Below, in pieces: positions 53,814 to 63,154 of a stretch of 64,000 nt of DNA. The notes under the pieces are model-generated. The model did no database searches. It was not told the origin of the DNA and was given only the letters and a program-made list of their open reading frames with translations. This DNA comes from JACQFZ01 sp045810625 (GTDB lineage: Bacteria; Pseudomonadota; Gammaproteobacteria; Acidiferrobacterales; Sulfurifustaceae), in the NCBI GenBank assembly GCA_045810625.1, contig JBJMVQ010000057.1, forward strand, positions 36,774 through 100,773, in the 5' to 3' direction. Made by a program: the position numbers and the translations under genes. Numbering within the stretch: the first letter of the stretch is position 1; each line of letters begins with the position of its first letter.

Positions 53814-53821
53814 ATTCTAGC
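53814..53821 (-). promoter_or_regulatory. Extended -10 for the MoxR operon
   Basis: On the minus strand TGCTAGAAT (TG-N-TAGAAT), about 43 bases before the MoxR start. No good -35 is visible. Confidence 0.4.
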
Positions 53822-53862
53822 AACCACCCGGATAGCGCCCCTTACGGGGCGGAAAAGGCGAA

Positions 53863-53871
53863 TGGTATTAT
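53863..53871 (+). promoter_or_regulatory. Extended -10 for mnmG
   Basis: TGGTATTAT (TG-N-TATTAT) on the plus strand, 28 bases before the mnmG ATG; the -35 region (TTACGG at 18 bp) is weak. Confidence 0.45.
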
Positions 53872-53898
53872 GCCGGCCCTGATCCGTAGTTCCCGACG

Positions 53899-55767
53899 AT
53901 GCAGCACCCCTATACCTACGACGTAATTGTGGTCGGTGGCGGCCACGCCGGCACCGAAGCGGCCGCGGCGGCGGCGCGCGCGGGCGCCCGCACGCTGCTG
54001 CTCACGCAAAGTCTGGAAGCGATCGGCCAAATGTCGTGCAACCCGGCGATCGGCGGTATCGGCAAAGGGCATCTCGTCAAAGAGATCGACGCGCTCGGCG
54101 GCGTCATGGCGCGAGCGACGGATCGGGCCGGGATTCAGTTCCGCATTCTGAATGCGCGCAAAGGACCGGCGGTACGCGCTACCCGGGCGCAGGCGGACCG
54201 TGTCCTCTATAAGGCGGCGGTGCGGGGACTGCTCGAACGTGAGCCAAACCTCCAGCTATTCCAGCAAGCGGTTGACGACCTGATCGTCGAAAACGGCCGG
54301 GTGGTCGGCGTTGTGACGCAAATGGGCGTGACGTTACGCGCGCGCGCCGTGGTCCTGACCACGGGGACCTTCCTCGGCGGCCGTATTCACATCGGCCTCG
54401 AGAACTATCAGGGCGGGCGCGCGGGCGACCCACCGTCCAACGCGCTGGCGGCGCGGTTGCGCGAATTGAATCTGCCGGTCGGCCGGCTGAAAACCGGAAC
54501 CCCGCCGCGGCTCGACGGACGTACGATCGATTATTCGATCCTGGAGGTCCAGCCGGGCGATGAGCCGGTGCCGGTGTTTTCCTACTTAGGAACCGCCGCC
54601 GAGCACCCGCGCCAGGTCGCGTGCCACATTACACACACGAACGAGCGCACGCACGAAATCATTCGCGGCGCGCTCGATCGTTCCCCGATGTACACCGGCG
54701 TTATCGAAGGCGTCGGACCGCGTTATTGCCCGTCGGTCGAAGACAAGATCGTTCGCTTCGCGGAAAAAGCGTCGCATCAGATCTTCGTCGAGCCGGAAGG
54801 GTTGAACACGTACGAGGTTTATCCGAACGGCATTTCGACGAGCTTGCCCTTCGACGTTCAGTGGGAGCTGGTGCGTTCGATCAAAGGCTTCGAGCAGGCC
54901 GTGCTCATTCGGCCGGGTTACGCGATCGAGTACGACTACTTCGACCCACGCGCGCTCAAGCCGAGCTTGGAAACGAAGGCGATTGAATCGCTCTTTTTTG
55001 CCGGACAGATCAACGGGACCACCGGGTATGAAGAAGCGGCGGCGCAAGGTGTCGTCGCCGGCGTCAATGCCGCGCGCGCGGCGCGCGGGCAGGAGTCGTG
55101 GTGGCCGCGACGCGACCAGGCGTACATCGGCGTGCTAATCGACGATCTCACGACGCGCGGCACCACTGAACCGTACCGTATGTTCACGTCACGGGCCGAG
55201 TACCGCCTGCTGCTGCGCGAGGACAATGCCGACTTGCGCCTCACGGCGATCGGCCGTGAGCTCGGGCTGGTCGACGATCGGCGCTGGCAGCGTTTCAACG
55301 AAAAGCGCGAAGGCATCGCGCGCGAACAGGAGCGCCTCGAGCGCACGCGGCTGCGCCCGAGCACGTTGAGCGACGCCGACCTCGAGGCGCTCGGTGGCCT
55401 CGCGCGTGATGCGACCCTCGCGGAGCTTCTCGCTCGCCCGGAATTGACCTACGCCGCGCTGATGCAACTCCCGGGCGCTGGTCCCGCCGTGGCGGATGTC
55501 GAGGTTGCGCAGCAGATCGAGATTCAGGCGAAGTACGCAGGCTACATCGCACGCAGTCACGCGGAGATCGAAAGCCAGCGCCGGCACGAAGAGACGCGGC
55601 TTCCGCCCGACCTCGATTACCACGGAATCCGCGGGCTCTCAGTCGAAGTGCGCCAAAAGCTGGTGGCGCATCGACCGGAGACGGTCGGCCAGGCGGCGCG
55701 GGTCCCCGGGGTGACGCCGGCAGCAATTTCGTTGTTGCTGATCCATCTCAAACGCAAGCGCGCTTAA
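53899..55767 (+). CDS. mnmG: tRNA U34 modification FAD enzyme MnmG (GidA)
   Basis: A 622-residue flavoprotein partner of MnmE. The FAD loop VVGGGHAGTEAAAAAARAG is followed by LLLTQSLEAIGQMSCNPAIG and the conserved KGPAVRATRAQAD and TTGTFLGG segments. SRAEYRLLLREDNADLRLT and the helical C-terminal domain (SVEVRQKLVAHRPETVGQA) bind tRNA and MnmE. mnmG-rsmG-parA-parB-atp is a conserved origin-proximal order. Confidence 0.97.
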   Translation: MQHPYTYDVIVVGGGHAGTEAAAAAARAGARTLLLTQSLEAIGQMSCNPAIGGIGKGHLVKEIDALGGVMARATDRAGIQFRILNARKGPAVRATRAQADRVLYKAAVRGLLEREPNLQLFQQAVDDLIVENGRVVGVVTQMGVTLRARAVVLTTGTFLGGRIHIGLENYQGGRAGDPPSNALAARLRELNLPVGRLKTGTPPRLDGRTIDYSILEVQPGDEPVPVFSYLGTAAEHPRQVACHITHTNERTHEIIRGALDRSPMYTGVIEGVGPRYCPSVEDKIVRFAEKASHQIFVEPEGLNTYEVYPNGISTSLPFDVQWELVRSIKGFEQAVLIRPGYAIEYDYFDPRALKPSLETKAIESLFFAGQINGTTGYEEAAAQGVVAGVNAARAARGQESWWPRRDQAYIGVLIDDLTTRGTTEPYRMFTSRAEYRLLLREDNADLRLTAIGRELGLVDDRRWQRFNEKREGIAREQERLERTRLRPSTLSDADLEALGGLARDATLAELLARPELTYAALMQLPGAGPAVADVEVAQQIEIQAKYAGYIARSHAEIESQRRHEETRLPPDLDYHGIRGLSVEVRQKLVAHRPETVGQAARVPGVTPAAISLLLIHLKRKRA

Positions 55768-55851
55768 GTCGCGCGCCCGGCTGCAATTCGAACCCGGGGT
55801 CCTCCGCTCGCGGTCGACCCTCTACATGGCGGCGTTTGGCGCGCTATCTCA

Positions 55852-56493
55852 ATGAAATTGGAAAAAAAGCTGCAGCAAGGTCTGAGCGCGCTGGCCATTG
55901 ACCTGAGTCCCGATACGCGGCGGAAACTCTTGCAGTTCCTCGCACTCCTGGCGCACTGGAATAAGGCGTACAACCTGACCGCGGTGCGCGATATCGACGA
56001 AATGCTGCCGCGCCATCTCTTGGACAGTCTTTCGGTTCTCCCTTACCTGCGGGGGCCGCGCGTGGTCGATATCGGTACCGGCGCGGGTCTACCCGGAGTC
56101 CCGCTCGCGCTCGCGCGGCCGGACTTCGAGTTCGTTCTTCTCGACCGTAATAGCAAGAAGATCCGCTTCGTGACGCAAGCGATTCACGACCTGGAGCTGG
56201 CCAATGTTATCGCGCTTCATACCTCCGCCGAGGACTACCGGCCCTCGAGCCTCTTCGATACCCTCATCGCTCGTGCGGTTGCAGCAATTCCTGATATGCT
56301 CAAGAGCTGCCGGCATTTGTGCGCGCCGGGTGGCAGGGTCCTCGCAATGAAAGGCGTGTTTCCGCGGGAGGAGCTGGCGGCCATAGACGGCTCGTTTCGC
56401 GTAGGCGAAACCGTTCGCTTGACTGTGCCCGGGCTCGACGCCGCGCGCCACCTGGTCATTCTCGAGCCGGTCCAGAACGGGCCACAGAGCTGA
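55852..56493 (+). CDS. rsmG: 16S rRNA (guanine-527-N7)-methyltransferase
   Basis: A 213-residue SAM-dependent methyltransferase (GidB). The SAM loop VVDIGTGAGLPGVPLAL and LLDRNSKKIRFV are diagnostic, and NKAYNLTAVRD with RHLLDSLSVLPYL precedes them. Loss of this enzyme gives low-level streptomycin resistance in several bacteria. Its TGA overlaps the parA ATG. Confidence 0.96.
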   Translation: MKLEKKLQQGLSALAIDLSPDTRRKLLQFLALLAHWNKAYNLTAVRDIDEMLPRHLLDSLSVLPYLRGPRVVDIGTGAGLPGVPLALARPDFEFVLLDRNSKKIRFVTQAIHDLELANVIALHTSAEDYRPSSLFDTLIARAVAAIPDMLKSCRHLCAPGGRVLAMKGVFPREELAAIDGSFRVGETVRLTVPGLDAARHLVILEPVQNGPQS

Positions 56494-57263
56494 TGGGCAA
56501 GGTCCTCGCGATCGCGAACCAGAAAGGTGGGGTCGGCAAGACTACGACCAGCATCAATCTCGCCGCTTCGTTGGCGCGCACCCGCCGACGCGTCATGCTC
56601 GTCGACATCGACCCCCAGGGAAACGCGACGATGGGGAGCGGCGTCGATAAGAAAGACCTCAAGGCCAGCACCTATTCGATACTGATCGGCGACGATCCCA
56701 TCGAAAATGCGCTCATTCCGGTCGAGAGCGGCTACGACGTCGTTCCGTCGAACGCGAACCTGTCGGGCGCCGAGGTCGAGCTCATCGAGATCGAAAACCG
56801 CGAACGCAAGCTGCGAGACGCGCTTGCACCGGTGCAGGAAAAGTATGACTACGTTCTCATCGATTGCCCGCCGGCGCTGAACCTGCTTACGGTGAACGCG
56901 CTCGTCGCCGCGAGCTCGGTTCTGATTCCCATGCAGTGCGAATACTATGCCCTCGAAGGATTGACCGCGCTGCTCAATACCATTCGCCGCATTCGCGAGG
57001 GACTGAATCCGGGGCTCGAAATCGAGGGGTTGCTGCGCACGATGTTCGATCCGCGCAATAAGCTCGACAACGAGGTCTCGGCGCAGCTGAAGGAGCACTT
57101 CGGTGACAAACTCTACCGCACGATCATTCCGCGAAACGTGCGTCTGGCGGAGGCGCCGAGTTACGGCAAGGCGGTAATTGCGTACGATATGCAGTCGAAA
57201 GGGGCGCAAGCATACCTCGCACTCGCTGGCGAGATTCTGCGCCGTGCGGAGGCAGTAGCATGA
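56493..57263 (+). CDS. parA: Chromosome partitioning ATPase ParA (Soj)
   Basis: A 256-residue Walker-type ATPase. The deviant Walker A is ANQKGGVGKTTTSINL; switch regions are VDIDPQGNATMG and YVLIDCPPALNLLT. ATP-bound ParA coats the nucleoid and moves ParB-parS complexes. I start at MGKVLAIANQKGG (56493), overlapping the rsmG stop. The parB start overlaps the parA stop. Confidence 0.97.
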   Translation: MGKVLAIANQKGGVGKTTTSINLAASLARTRRRVMLVDIDPQGNATMGSGVDKKDLKASTYSILIGDDPIENALIPVESGYDVVPSNANLSGAEVELIEIENRERKLRDALAPVQEKYDYVLIDCPPALNLLTVNALVAASSVLIPMQCEYYALEGLTALLNTIRRIREGLNPGLEIEGLLRTMFDPRNKLDNEVSAQLKEHFGDKLYRTIIPRNVRLAEAPSYGKAVIAYDMQSKGAQAYLALAGEILRRAEAVA

Positions 57264-58114
57264 TGACGAAAAAACCGCGATTGGGCCGCGGTTTGGACGC
57301 GCTTCTCGGCAGCGTCGACTATGCACCGGCGGCTCAAAAGGACGAGATCCGGCAGTTGCCGCTCGATGTGCTTTCCCGGGGCAAGTATCAGCCGCGCACG
57401 CACATGGACAAGGAGGCGCTCGAGGAGTTGGCCGCGTCGATCAAGGCGCAGGGCGTCGTGCAGCCGATCGTGGTACGCAGCCTTCCGACGGGGAACTACG
57501 AGATCATCGCCGGCGAGCGTCGCTGGCGCGCGGCGCAAATCGCTGGCCTCGAAACCATCCCGGCAGTTATCCGGCACGTGCCCGATGAAGCGGCCATCGC
57601 CATCGCGCTTATCGAGAACATCCAGCGCGAGGATCTGAACCCGGTCGAGGAAGCGAACGCCCTGCAGCGACTCATCGACGAGTTCGGTATGACGCACCAG
57701 CGCGTCGCCGAAGCGGTGGGACGGTCGCGTGCCGCGGTAACCAATCTGCTTCGCCTACTTTCCTTGAATGAACAGGTGCGCCGGCAGCTCGAAGAGGGCA
57801 GCATGGATATGGGCCATGCGCGTGCGCTACTCGCACTCGAAGGTGCGGCCCAGGCGAAGGCTGCCCAAGAGGTCGTGGAGCGCCAGCTTTCGGTGCGCGA
57901 GACCGAGGAGCTGGTGCGCCGGCTGCTCGAGCGACCGGCCGCCCGTAGCCGCAAGCGCTCGGTCGATCCCGACGTGCGGGATCTGCAACAGCGGCTGGAA
58001 GAGAAGCTTGGGACGAAAGTACGGGTGCAGCCCGGCCGCGGCGGCCGCGGGCAATTCACGGTCTACTACCATAGTCTGGACGAGCTGGACGGCATCCTGA
58101 CCCGGATACGCTGA
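57260..58114 (+). CDS. parB: Chromosome partitioning protein ParB (Spo0J)
   Basis: A 284-residue DNA-binding CTPase of the Spo0J family. The N-terminal ParA-interaction tail (KKPRLGRGLDALLG) precedes the CTP-binding ParB/Srx domain with GERRWRAAQIAG and ENIQREDLNPVEEA. The helix-turn-helix region is MTHQRVAEAVGRSRAAVTNL, and a C-terminal dimerisation domain follows. It should recognise the two parS palindromes at 43.1 kb. ATG overlaps the parA TGA. Confidence 0.97.
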   Translation: MMTKKPRLGRGLDALLGSVDYAPAAQKDEIRQLPLDVLSRGKYQPRTHMDKEALEELAASIKAQGVVQPIVVRSLPTGNYEIIAGERRWRAAQIAGLETIPAVIRHVPDEAAIAIALIENIQREDLNPVEEANALQRLIDEFGMTHQRVAEAVGRSRAAVTNLLRLLSLNEQVRRQLEEGSMDMGHARALLALEGAAQAKAAQEVVERQLSVRETEELVRRLLERPAARSRKRSVDPDVRDLQQRLEEKLGTKVRVQPGRGGRGQFTVYYHSLDELDGILTRIR

Positions 58115-58185
58115 CTGGCGGGGCGCGCACGGCCAGCCTATATAAGGTAAGGAACCTGGATAGGAGCCGGTTGCAGCCGCCCCGC

Positions 58186-58539
58186 ATGAAAAAACTACTC
58201 TTCGCCATTTTTTTTGTGGTTTTTACCGCTGGTGCGGCTGACCCGACGGCAGCGGACCTCGATGCCTTGCGCCAGAGCGCGGAGCGCGGCGATGCCGATG
58301 CGCAGTACGAGCTCGGTATCCTCTACGAGTTCGGTTTCCGCTTCCCCGACTACAAGACCGCCGCTTACGTCTGGTATTCGCGGGCCGCGGGACAAGGGCA
58401 CCCGGCAGCCGCACGTCGTCGTGACGGCCTGAAGGATCAGCTGAGCAACGCCGAGTGGGAGCGCGCGCAGGCGCAACTCAAAGTCGACGCGCCCATGTCG
58501 GTCCCGGCCTCCACATTGGTACCCACCGCCGCCCGCTAG
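58186..58539 (+). CDS. Small exported Sel1/TPR-like repeat protein
   Basis: A 117-residue protein with a signal peptide (MKKLLFAIFFVVFTAGA) and one or two Sel1-type helical repeats (GDADAQYELGILYEFG, AAYVWYSRAAGQGHPAAARR), then a short tail. It is probably periplasmic; such repeats mediate protein contacts. A TTG at 58171, with AGGAG 4 bases upstream, would add five residues and may be the real start. It lies between parB and the atp terminator/promoter. I cannot assign a function. Confidence 0.65.
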   Translation: MKKLLFAIFFVVFTAGAADPTAADLDALRQSAERGDADAQYELGILYEFGFRFPDYKTAAYVWYSRAAGQGHPAAARRRDGLKDQLSNAEWERAQAQLKVDAPMSVPASTLVPTAAR

Positions 58540-58593
58540 TTTTCCGATTCTCGTCCATGGCGCGCCCGCGCTTCGGTATTCCCACAAACGGAT

Positions 58594-58620
58594 CGCGCCA
58601 CACGGAAGAAGGCGCGTTTT
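58594..58620 (+). terminator. Intrinsic terminator upstream of the atp promoter
   Basis: CGCGCC (58594-58599) pairs with GGCGCG (58611-58616) and is followed by TTTT. It would end the mnmG-rsmG-parA-parB-Sel1 transcript. Confidence 0.65.
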
Positions 58621-58656
58621 CCCGGTTTTAACGCGAAGTTTTCTGCTCACTTCTCA

Positions 58657-58685
58657 TTGACCCTGCCATGAGGGGTCTTTATACT
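58657..58685 (+). promoter_or_regulatory. Sigma-70 promoter of the ATP synthase operon
   Basis: -35 TTGACC (58657-58662), exactly 17-base spacer, -10 TATACT (58680-58685). It is the best-matching vegetative promoter in the window. Predicted start near 58692, leaving a leader of about 250 nt before atpI. Confidence 0.8.
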
Positions 58686-58691
58686 GCGCGC

Positions 58692-58940
58692 CGCAAAAAA
58701 GCGTGCTTCCCCTCGTGCTGTCGCTTGTGCGCGCATCGGGTGTAACGGGCGCAACGCACCCGCCGATGATGGACATACGGCGGTGACACAAAACCTTCCG
58801 AACCCGGGGCTCTGGCCGAACGAGAGTCCGGATGGATACCAGCGGTTGCCTTACGAGGCATGCCCGACGCGCAGGCGCGGCCGCGCAACCGCCGTTTCCG
58901 TATACCGGGTTGCGGGAACGATAGACGCTGTGGTGTTTAA
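58692..58940 (+). other. Long structured leader of the atp operon
   Basis: No open frame here looks like a gene. Three inverted repeats follow one another: CGGGTG (58737-58742)/CACCCG (58757-58762), extendable as CATCGG/CCGATG; CCGG+CTCT (58804-58813)/AGAG+CCGG (58823-58831); and GCGGTTGC (58842-58849)/GCAACCGC (58885-58892). This may be a regulatory 5' leader or a small RNA. It matches no riboswitch class that I recognise. Confidence 0.5.
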
Positions 58941-59384
58941 ATGGCGACGCTAGCTAAACATGACGACTTCTCGCCGCGCGCGAGGCATAGAAGCGTGTTT
59001 CTTGCTGAAAACCGTCCGATCCGCACCGTTCTGTACTGGCAAGCGCTCGTGACCATCGTGTCGACACTCGCGGCGGCTTACTTCGCCGGCGTGCACGGTG
59101 CGATATCGGCCGCGCTCGGCGGGGTGGTGAGTATCGCCGCGGGCATCGTGTTTGCCTTCGTTGCAGCGCGCGGTCGGACAAGCTCCGCTGCCGGCGCGTT
59201 GTTCGGAGCGCTGCGCGCCGAGGGCGCGCGGATCGTCGTGATCGTGGCGCTGCTTTGGACCGTGTTCGCAACTTATAAGGATCTCGTCGCCCTCGCCTTT
59301 ATCGCGACGTTTATCGTGACCGTAGTCATCTTCTCCATGGCGTTTTTTGTGCGCGATCAACAATCTCGCGGCGGTAACACCTGA
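58941..59384 (+). CDS. atpI: ATP synthase subunit I (AtpI)
   Basis: A 147-residue membrane protein with four predicted helices (about residues 28-50, 53-75, 93-113, 116-138). Small hydrophobic proteins at this position are AtpI, which assists c-ring assembly or Mg2+ supply but is not part of the final enzyme. Sequence is poorly conserved, so the call rests on position and topology. Its stop overlaps the atpB ATG. Confidence 0.85.
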   Translation: MATLAKHDDFSPRARHRSVFLAENRPIRTVLYWQALVTIVSTLAAAYFAGVHGAISAALGGVVSIAAGIVFAFVAARGRTSSAAGALFGALRAEGARIVVIVALLWTVFATYKDLVALAFIATFIVTVVIFSMAFFVRDQQSRGGNT

Positions 59385-60208
59385 TGGCCACCGAAACATT
59401 GACTCCCACCGACTACATCAGTCACCACTTGACCTACATGACCGCCCCGCTCGGTCCGGGCGGGTTCTGGACATTGAACGTCGACACGCTCGTCACGTCG
59501 GTCGTGCTCGGCGTGCTCGGCATCGGATTCCTTTGGTGGGTCGTGCGCGGCGCAACGAGCGGCGTGCCGAACAAGCGCCAAGCATTTGTGGAGCTTGCGA
59601 TCGATTTCGTCGATGAGCAGGTCAAGAGCATCTTCCACGGCGATCGCCACAAGTTCGTTGCCCCGGTCGCGCTCACTGTCATGGTGTGGGTGCTGCTCAT
59701 GAACGCGATGGATTTTCTCCCCGTCGACTGGGTCGTGACGGTTTTCTTCGAAAGAATACTCGGGCTGCACGCGTGGCGCCCGGTGCCGACGGCGGACGTG
59801 AACACGACGTTCGCGCTGTCGCTCTCCGTGTGGCTGCTCATGATTTTCTTCAGCGTCAAGGTGAAGGGCGTCGGCGGTTTCCTGCATGAAATTTTTTGCA
59901 CACCGTTCGGCGTGAAGCCGATCTGGGCGGCGCCGCTGCTGATGACGTTCAATCTCTTGTTCAATCTGGTCGAATACATCTCGAAACCGTTGTCACACTC
60001 GCTACGACTCTACGGCAACATGTACGCGGGCGAGATCATTTTCCTGCTGCTCGGGCTATGGGCGGCGACCGGCGTCGCCGGCACCATTTTCGGCGCGGTC
60101 CTCGGCCTCGGCTGGGCGATCTTTCACATCCTGATCGTGGTGCTGCAAGCGTACATTTTCATGATGCTCACCGTCGTCTACATCTCGATGGCGCACGAGA
60201 GCCACTGA
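59384..60208 (+). CDS. atpB: ATP synthase F0 subunit a
   Basis: A 274-residue membrane subunit forming the proton half-channels next to the c ring. The hallmark segment KPLSHSLRLYGNMYAGEI contains the essential arginine. The C-terminal helices include LQAYIFMMLTVVYISMA. Length is typical for proteobacterial a subunits. It begins on the atpI stop (TGATGG). Confidence 0.97.
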   Translation: MATETLTPTDYISHHLTYMTAPLGPGGFWTLNVDTLVTSVVLGVLGIGFLWWVVRGATSGVPNKRQAFVELAIDFVDEQVKSIFHGDRHKFVAPVALTVMVWVLLMNAMDFLPVDWVVTVFFERILGLHAWRPVPTADVNTTFALSLSVWLLMIFFSVKVKGVGGFLHEIFCTPFGVKPIWAAPLLMTFNLLFNLVEYISKPLSHSLRLYGNMYAGEIIFLLLGLWAATGVAGTIFGAVLGLGWAIFHILIVVLQAYIFMMLTVVYISMAHESH

Positions 60209-60245
60209 TTTCTTCAACCGTTCGGCAAAATTAAAGGAAACTACG

Positions 60246-60518
60246 ATGGATAAGATGCAGTTCATTGCGATGATTCAGGCGTACACGGGGATCGGTATCG
60301 GTCTCATGATCGGTCTCGGCGCCGCCGGCGCGTGCATCGGGGTGGGCATCATGTGCTCGCGCTTCCTCGAAGGTGCGGCGCGCCAGCCCGAGATGGTGCC
60401 GGCGCTGCAGGCGAAAGTGTTCCTGCTGCTCGGCCTCATCGACGCTTCGTTCATTATCGGTCTCGGTATCGCGATGCTGTTCGCCTTCGGCAATCCGCTA
60501 TTGAGCGCGGTGCGTTAA
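60246..60518 (+). CDS. atpE: ATP synthase F0 subunit c
   Basis: A 90-residue proteolipid hairpin. Helix 1 is rich in Gly/Ala (GIGIGLMIGLGAAGACIGVG), the polar loop contains GAARQPE, and helix 2 carries the proton-binding carboxylate D66 in GLIDASFIIGLG. There is no obvious sodium-binding Gln/Glu-Thr signature, so it is probably proton-coupled. AAAGGA upstream gives a good ribosome-binding site. Confidence 0.97.
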   Translation: MDKMQFIAMIQAYTGIGIGLMIGLGAAGACIGVGIMCSRFLEGAARQPEMVPALQAKVFLLLGLIDASFIIGLGIAMLFAFGNPLLSAVR

Positions 60519-60553
60519 CGCTCGATTTTTCTTCCACTTCGTAGGGCGCGGCC

Positions 60554-61027
60554 ATGAACATCAACTTCACTCTCATCTCGCAGGCGGTGGCGTTTGCGCT
60601 ATTTATCTGGTTCACGGTGCGCTTCGTGTGGCCGCCGTTGATGCGCGCGGTCGACGAGCGCCAGCAGAAGATCGCCGACGGCCTGGCCGCCGCCGAACGC
60701 GGCAAGCAGGAATTCGAGCAGGCTCAGCGCAAGGCGACCGATGAGATGCGCAAAGCGCGCGAGTCGAACGCGGAGCTGCGTACGAACGCCGAGAAACAGG
60801 CGGCGCAGATCATCGACGAGGCGCGCCAGGAGTCGGCGCGCATCATCGCGCAGGCGCGTGCCGCCGCCGAGAAGGAAGCGGCCGCGGCGGTGCAGCGTGC
60901 GAAAGAGGCGCTGCGCGAGCGCGTCGCCGACCTCGCCGTCGCCGGCGCGGAACGCATTCTGCGGCGCGAGATCAATCCCAAGATTCACGCCGAGCTCCTC
61001 GCCAACCTGAAGCAGGAGCTGCGCTGA
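60554..61027 (+). CDS. atpF: ATP synthase F0 subunit b
   Basis: A 157-residue peripheral-stalk subunit. One N-terminal membrane helix (about residues 7-27, TLISQAVAFALFIWFTVRFV) is followed by a long charged coiled coil (residues 35-150), rich in Ala, Glu, Arg and Lys. It links subunit a to delta. Length matches E. coli b (156). Confidence 0.96.
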   Translation: MNINFTLISQAVAFALFIWFTVRFVWPPLMRAVDERQQKIADGLAAAERGKQEFEQAQRKATDEMRKARESNAELRTNAEKQAAQIIDEARQESARIIAQARAAAEKEAAAAVQRAKEALRERVADLAVAGAERILRREINPKIHAELLANLKQELR

Positions 61028-61030
61028 TCC

Positions 61031-61564
61031 ATGGCTGAGAGCCTCACGCTCGCTCGTCCCTACGCCGAAGCGGTGTTCGCGCTCGCGCGCGACGAAAACG
61101 CGCTTGCCGCCTGGGAAGGCGCGCTTGCGCGCATGGCGCTGATCGCGCAGGACCCGCGCGTTCACGACGTCATCGGCAATCCGAAAATCGGGCCGGATCA
61201 GTTGGCGCAGCTTTTCATCGACGTCACCGGCGGCCTGTCCGACTCGCAGAAGAACTTCGTGCGCACGCTGGTCGACAATGAGCGCTTGGCAGTCTTGCCG
61301 GAAATTCACACCTTGTTCGTCGAGCTCAAGAACCGGCACGAGGGCGTGAAGCAGGCGCACATCACCTCGGCGTTCCCACTCGATGACGCGGCGTTGAAAC
61401 AGCTGGTCGCAGAGTTGGAGCCGCGCTTCAAGTGCCGGCTCGAAGCGACCGTCGACATTGATCCCGAACTCATCGGCGGCGTGCGCATCGCGGTCGGCGA
61501 CGAAGTGATTGACGCATCGGTACGCGGACGTCTCGCCACCATGGCGGCCGCGCTCAAAGCTTAA
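61031..61564 (+). CDS. atpH: ATP synthase F1 subunit delta
   Basis: A 177-residue soluble stalk subunit. It starts AESLTLARPYAEAVFALARD, as in other delta subunits. The C-terminal part includes DPELIGGVRIAVGDEVIDAS and RGRLATM, the conserved signature. It starts 3 bases after atpF. Confidence 0.96.
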   Translation: MAESLTLARPYAEAVFALARDENALAAWEGALARMALIAQDPRVHDVIGNPKIGPDQLAQLFIDVTGGLSDSQKNFVRTLVDNERLAVLPEIHTLFVELKNRHEGVKQAHITSAFPLDDAALKQLVAELEPRFKCRLEATVDIDPELIGGVRIAVGDEVIDASVRGRLATMAAALKA

Positions 61565-61579
61565 TAGAAGGAGTTCCCG

Positions 61580-63121
<1,542 letters not shown>

Positions 63122-63154
63122 TCGGAACAAGCCCGAGCGGCCGAGGACAACGCG

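Noticed and set aside
55775..55815. TTCGAACCC-like string after mnmG resembling a tRNA T loop
   Set aside because: No acceptor, D or anticodon arm can be built around it.
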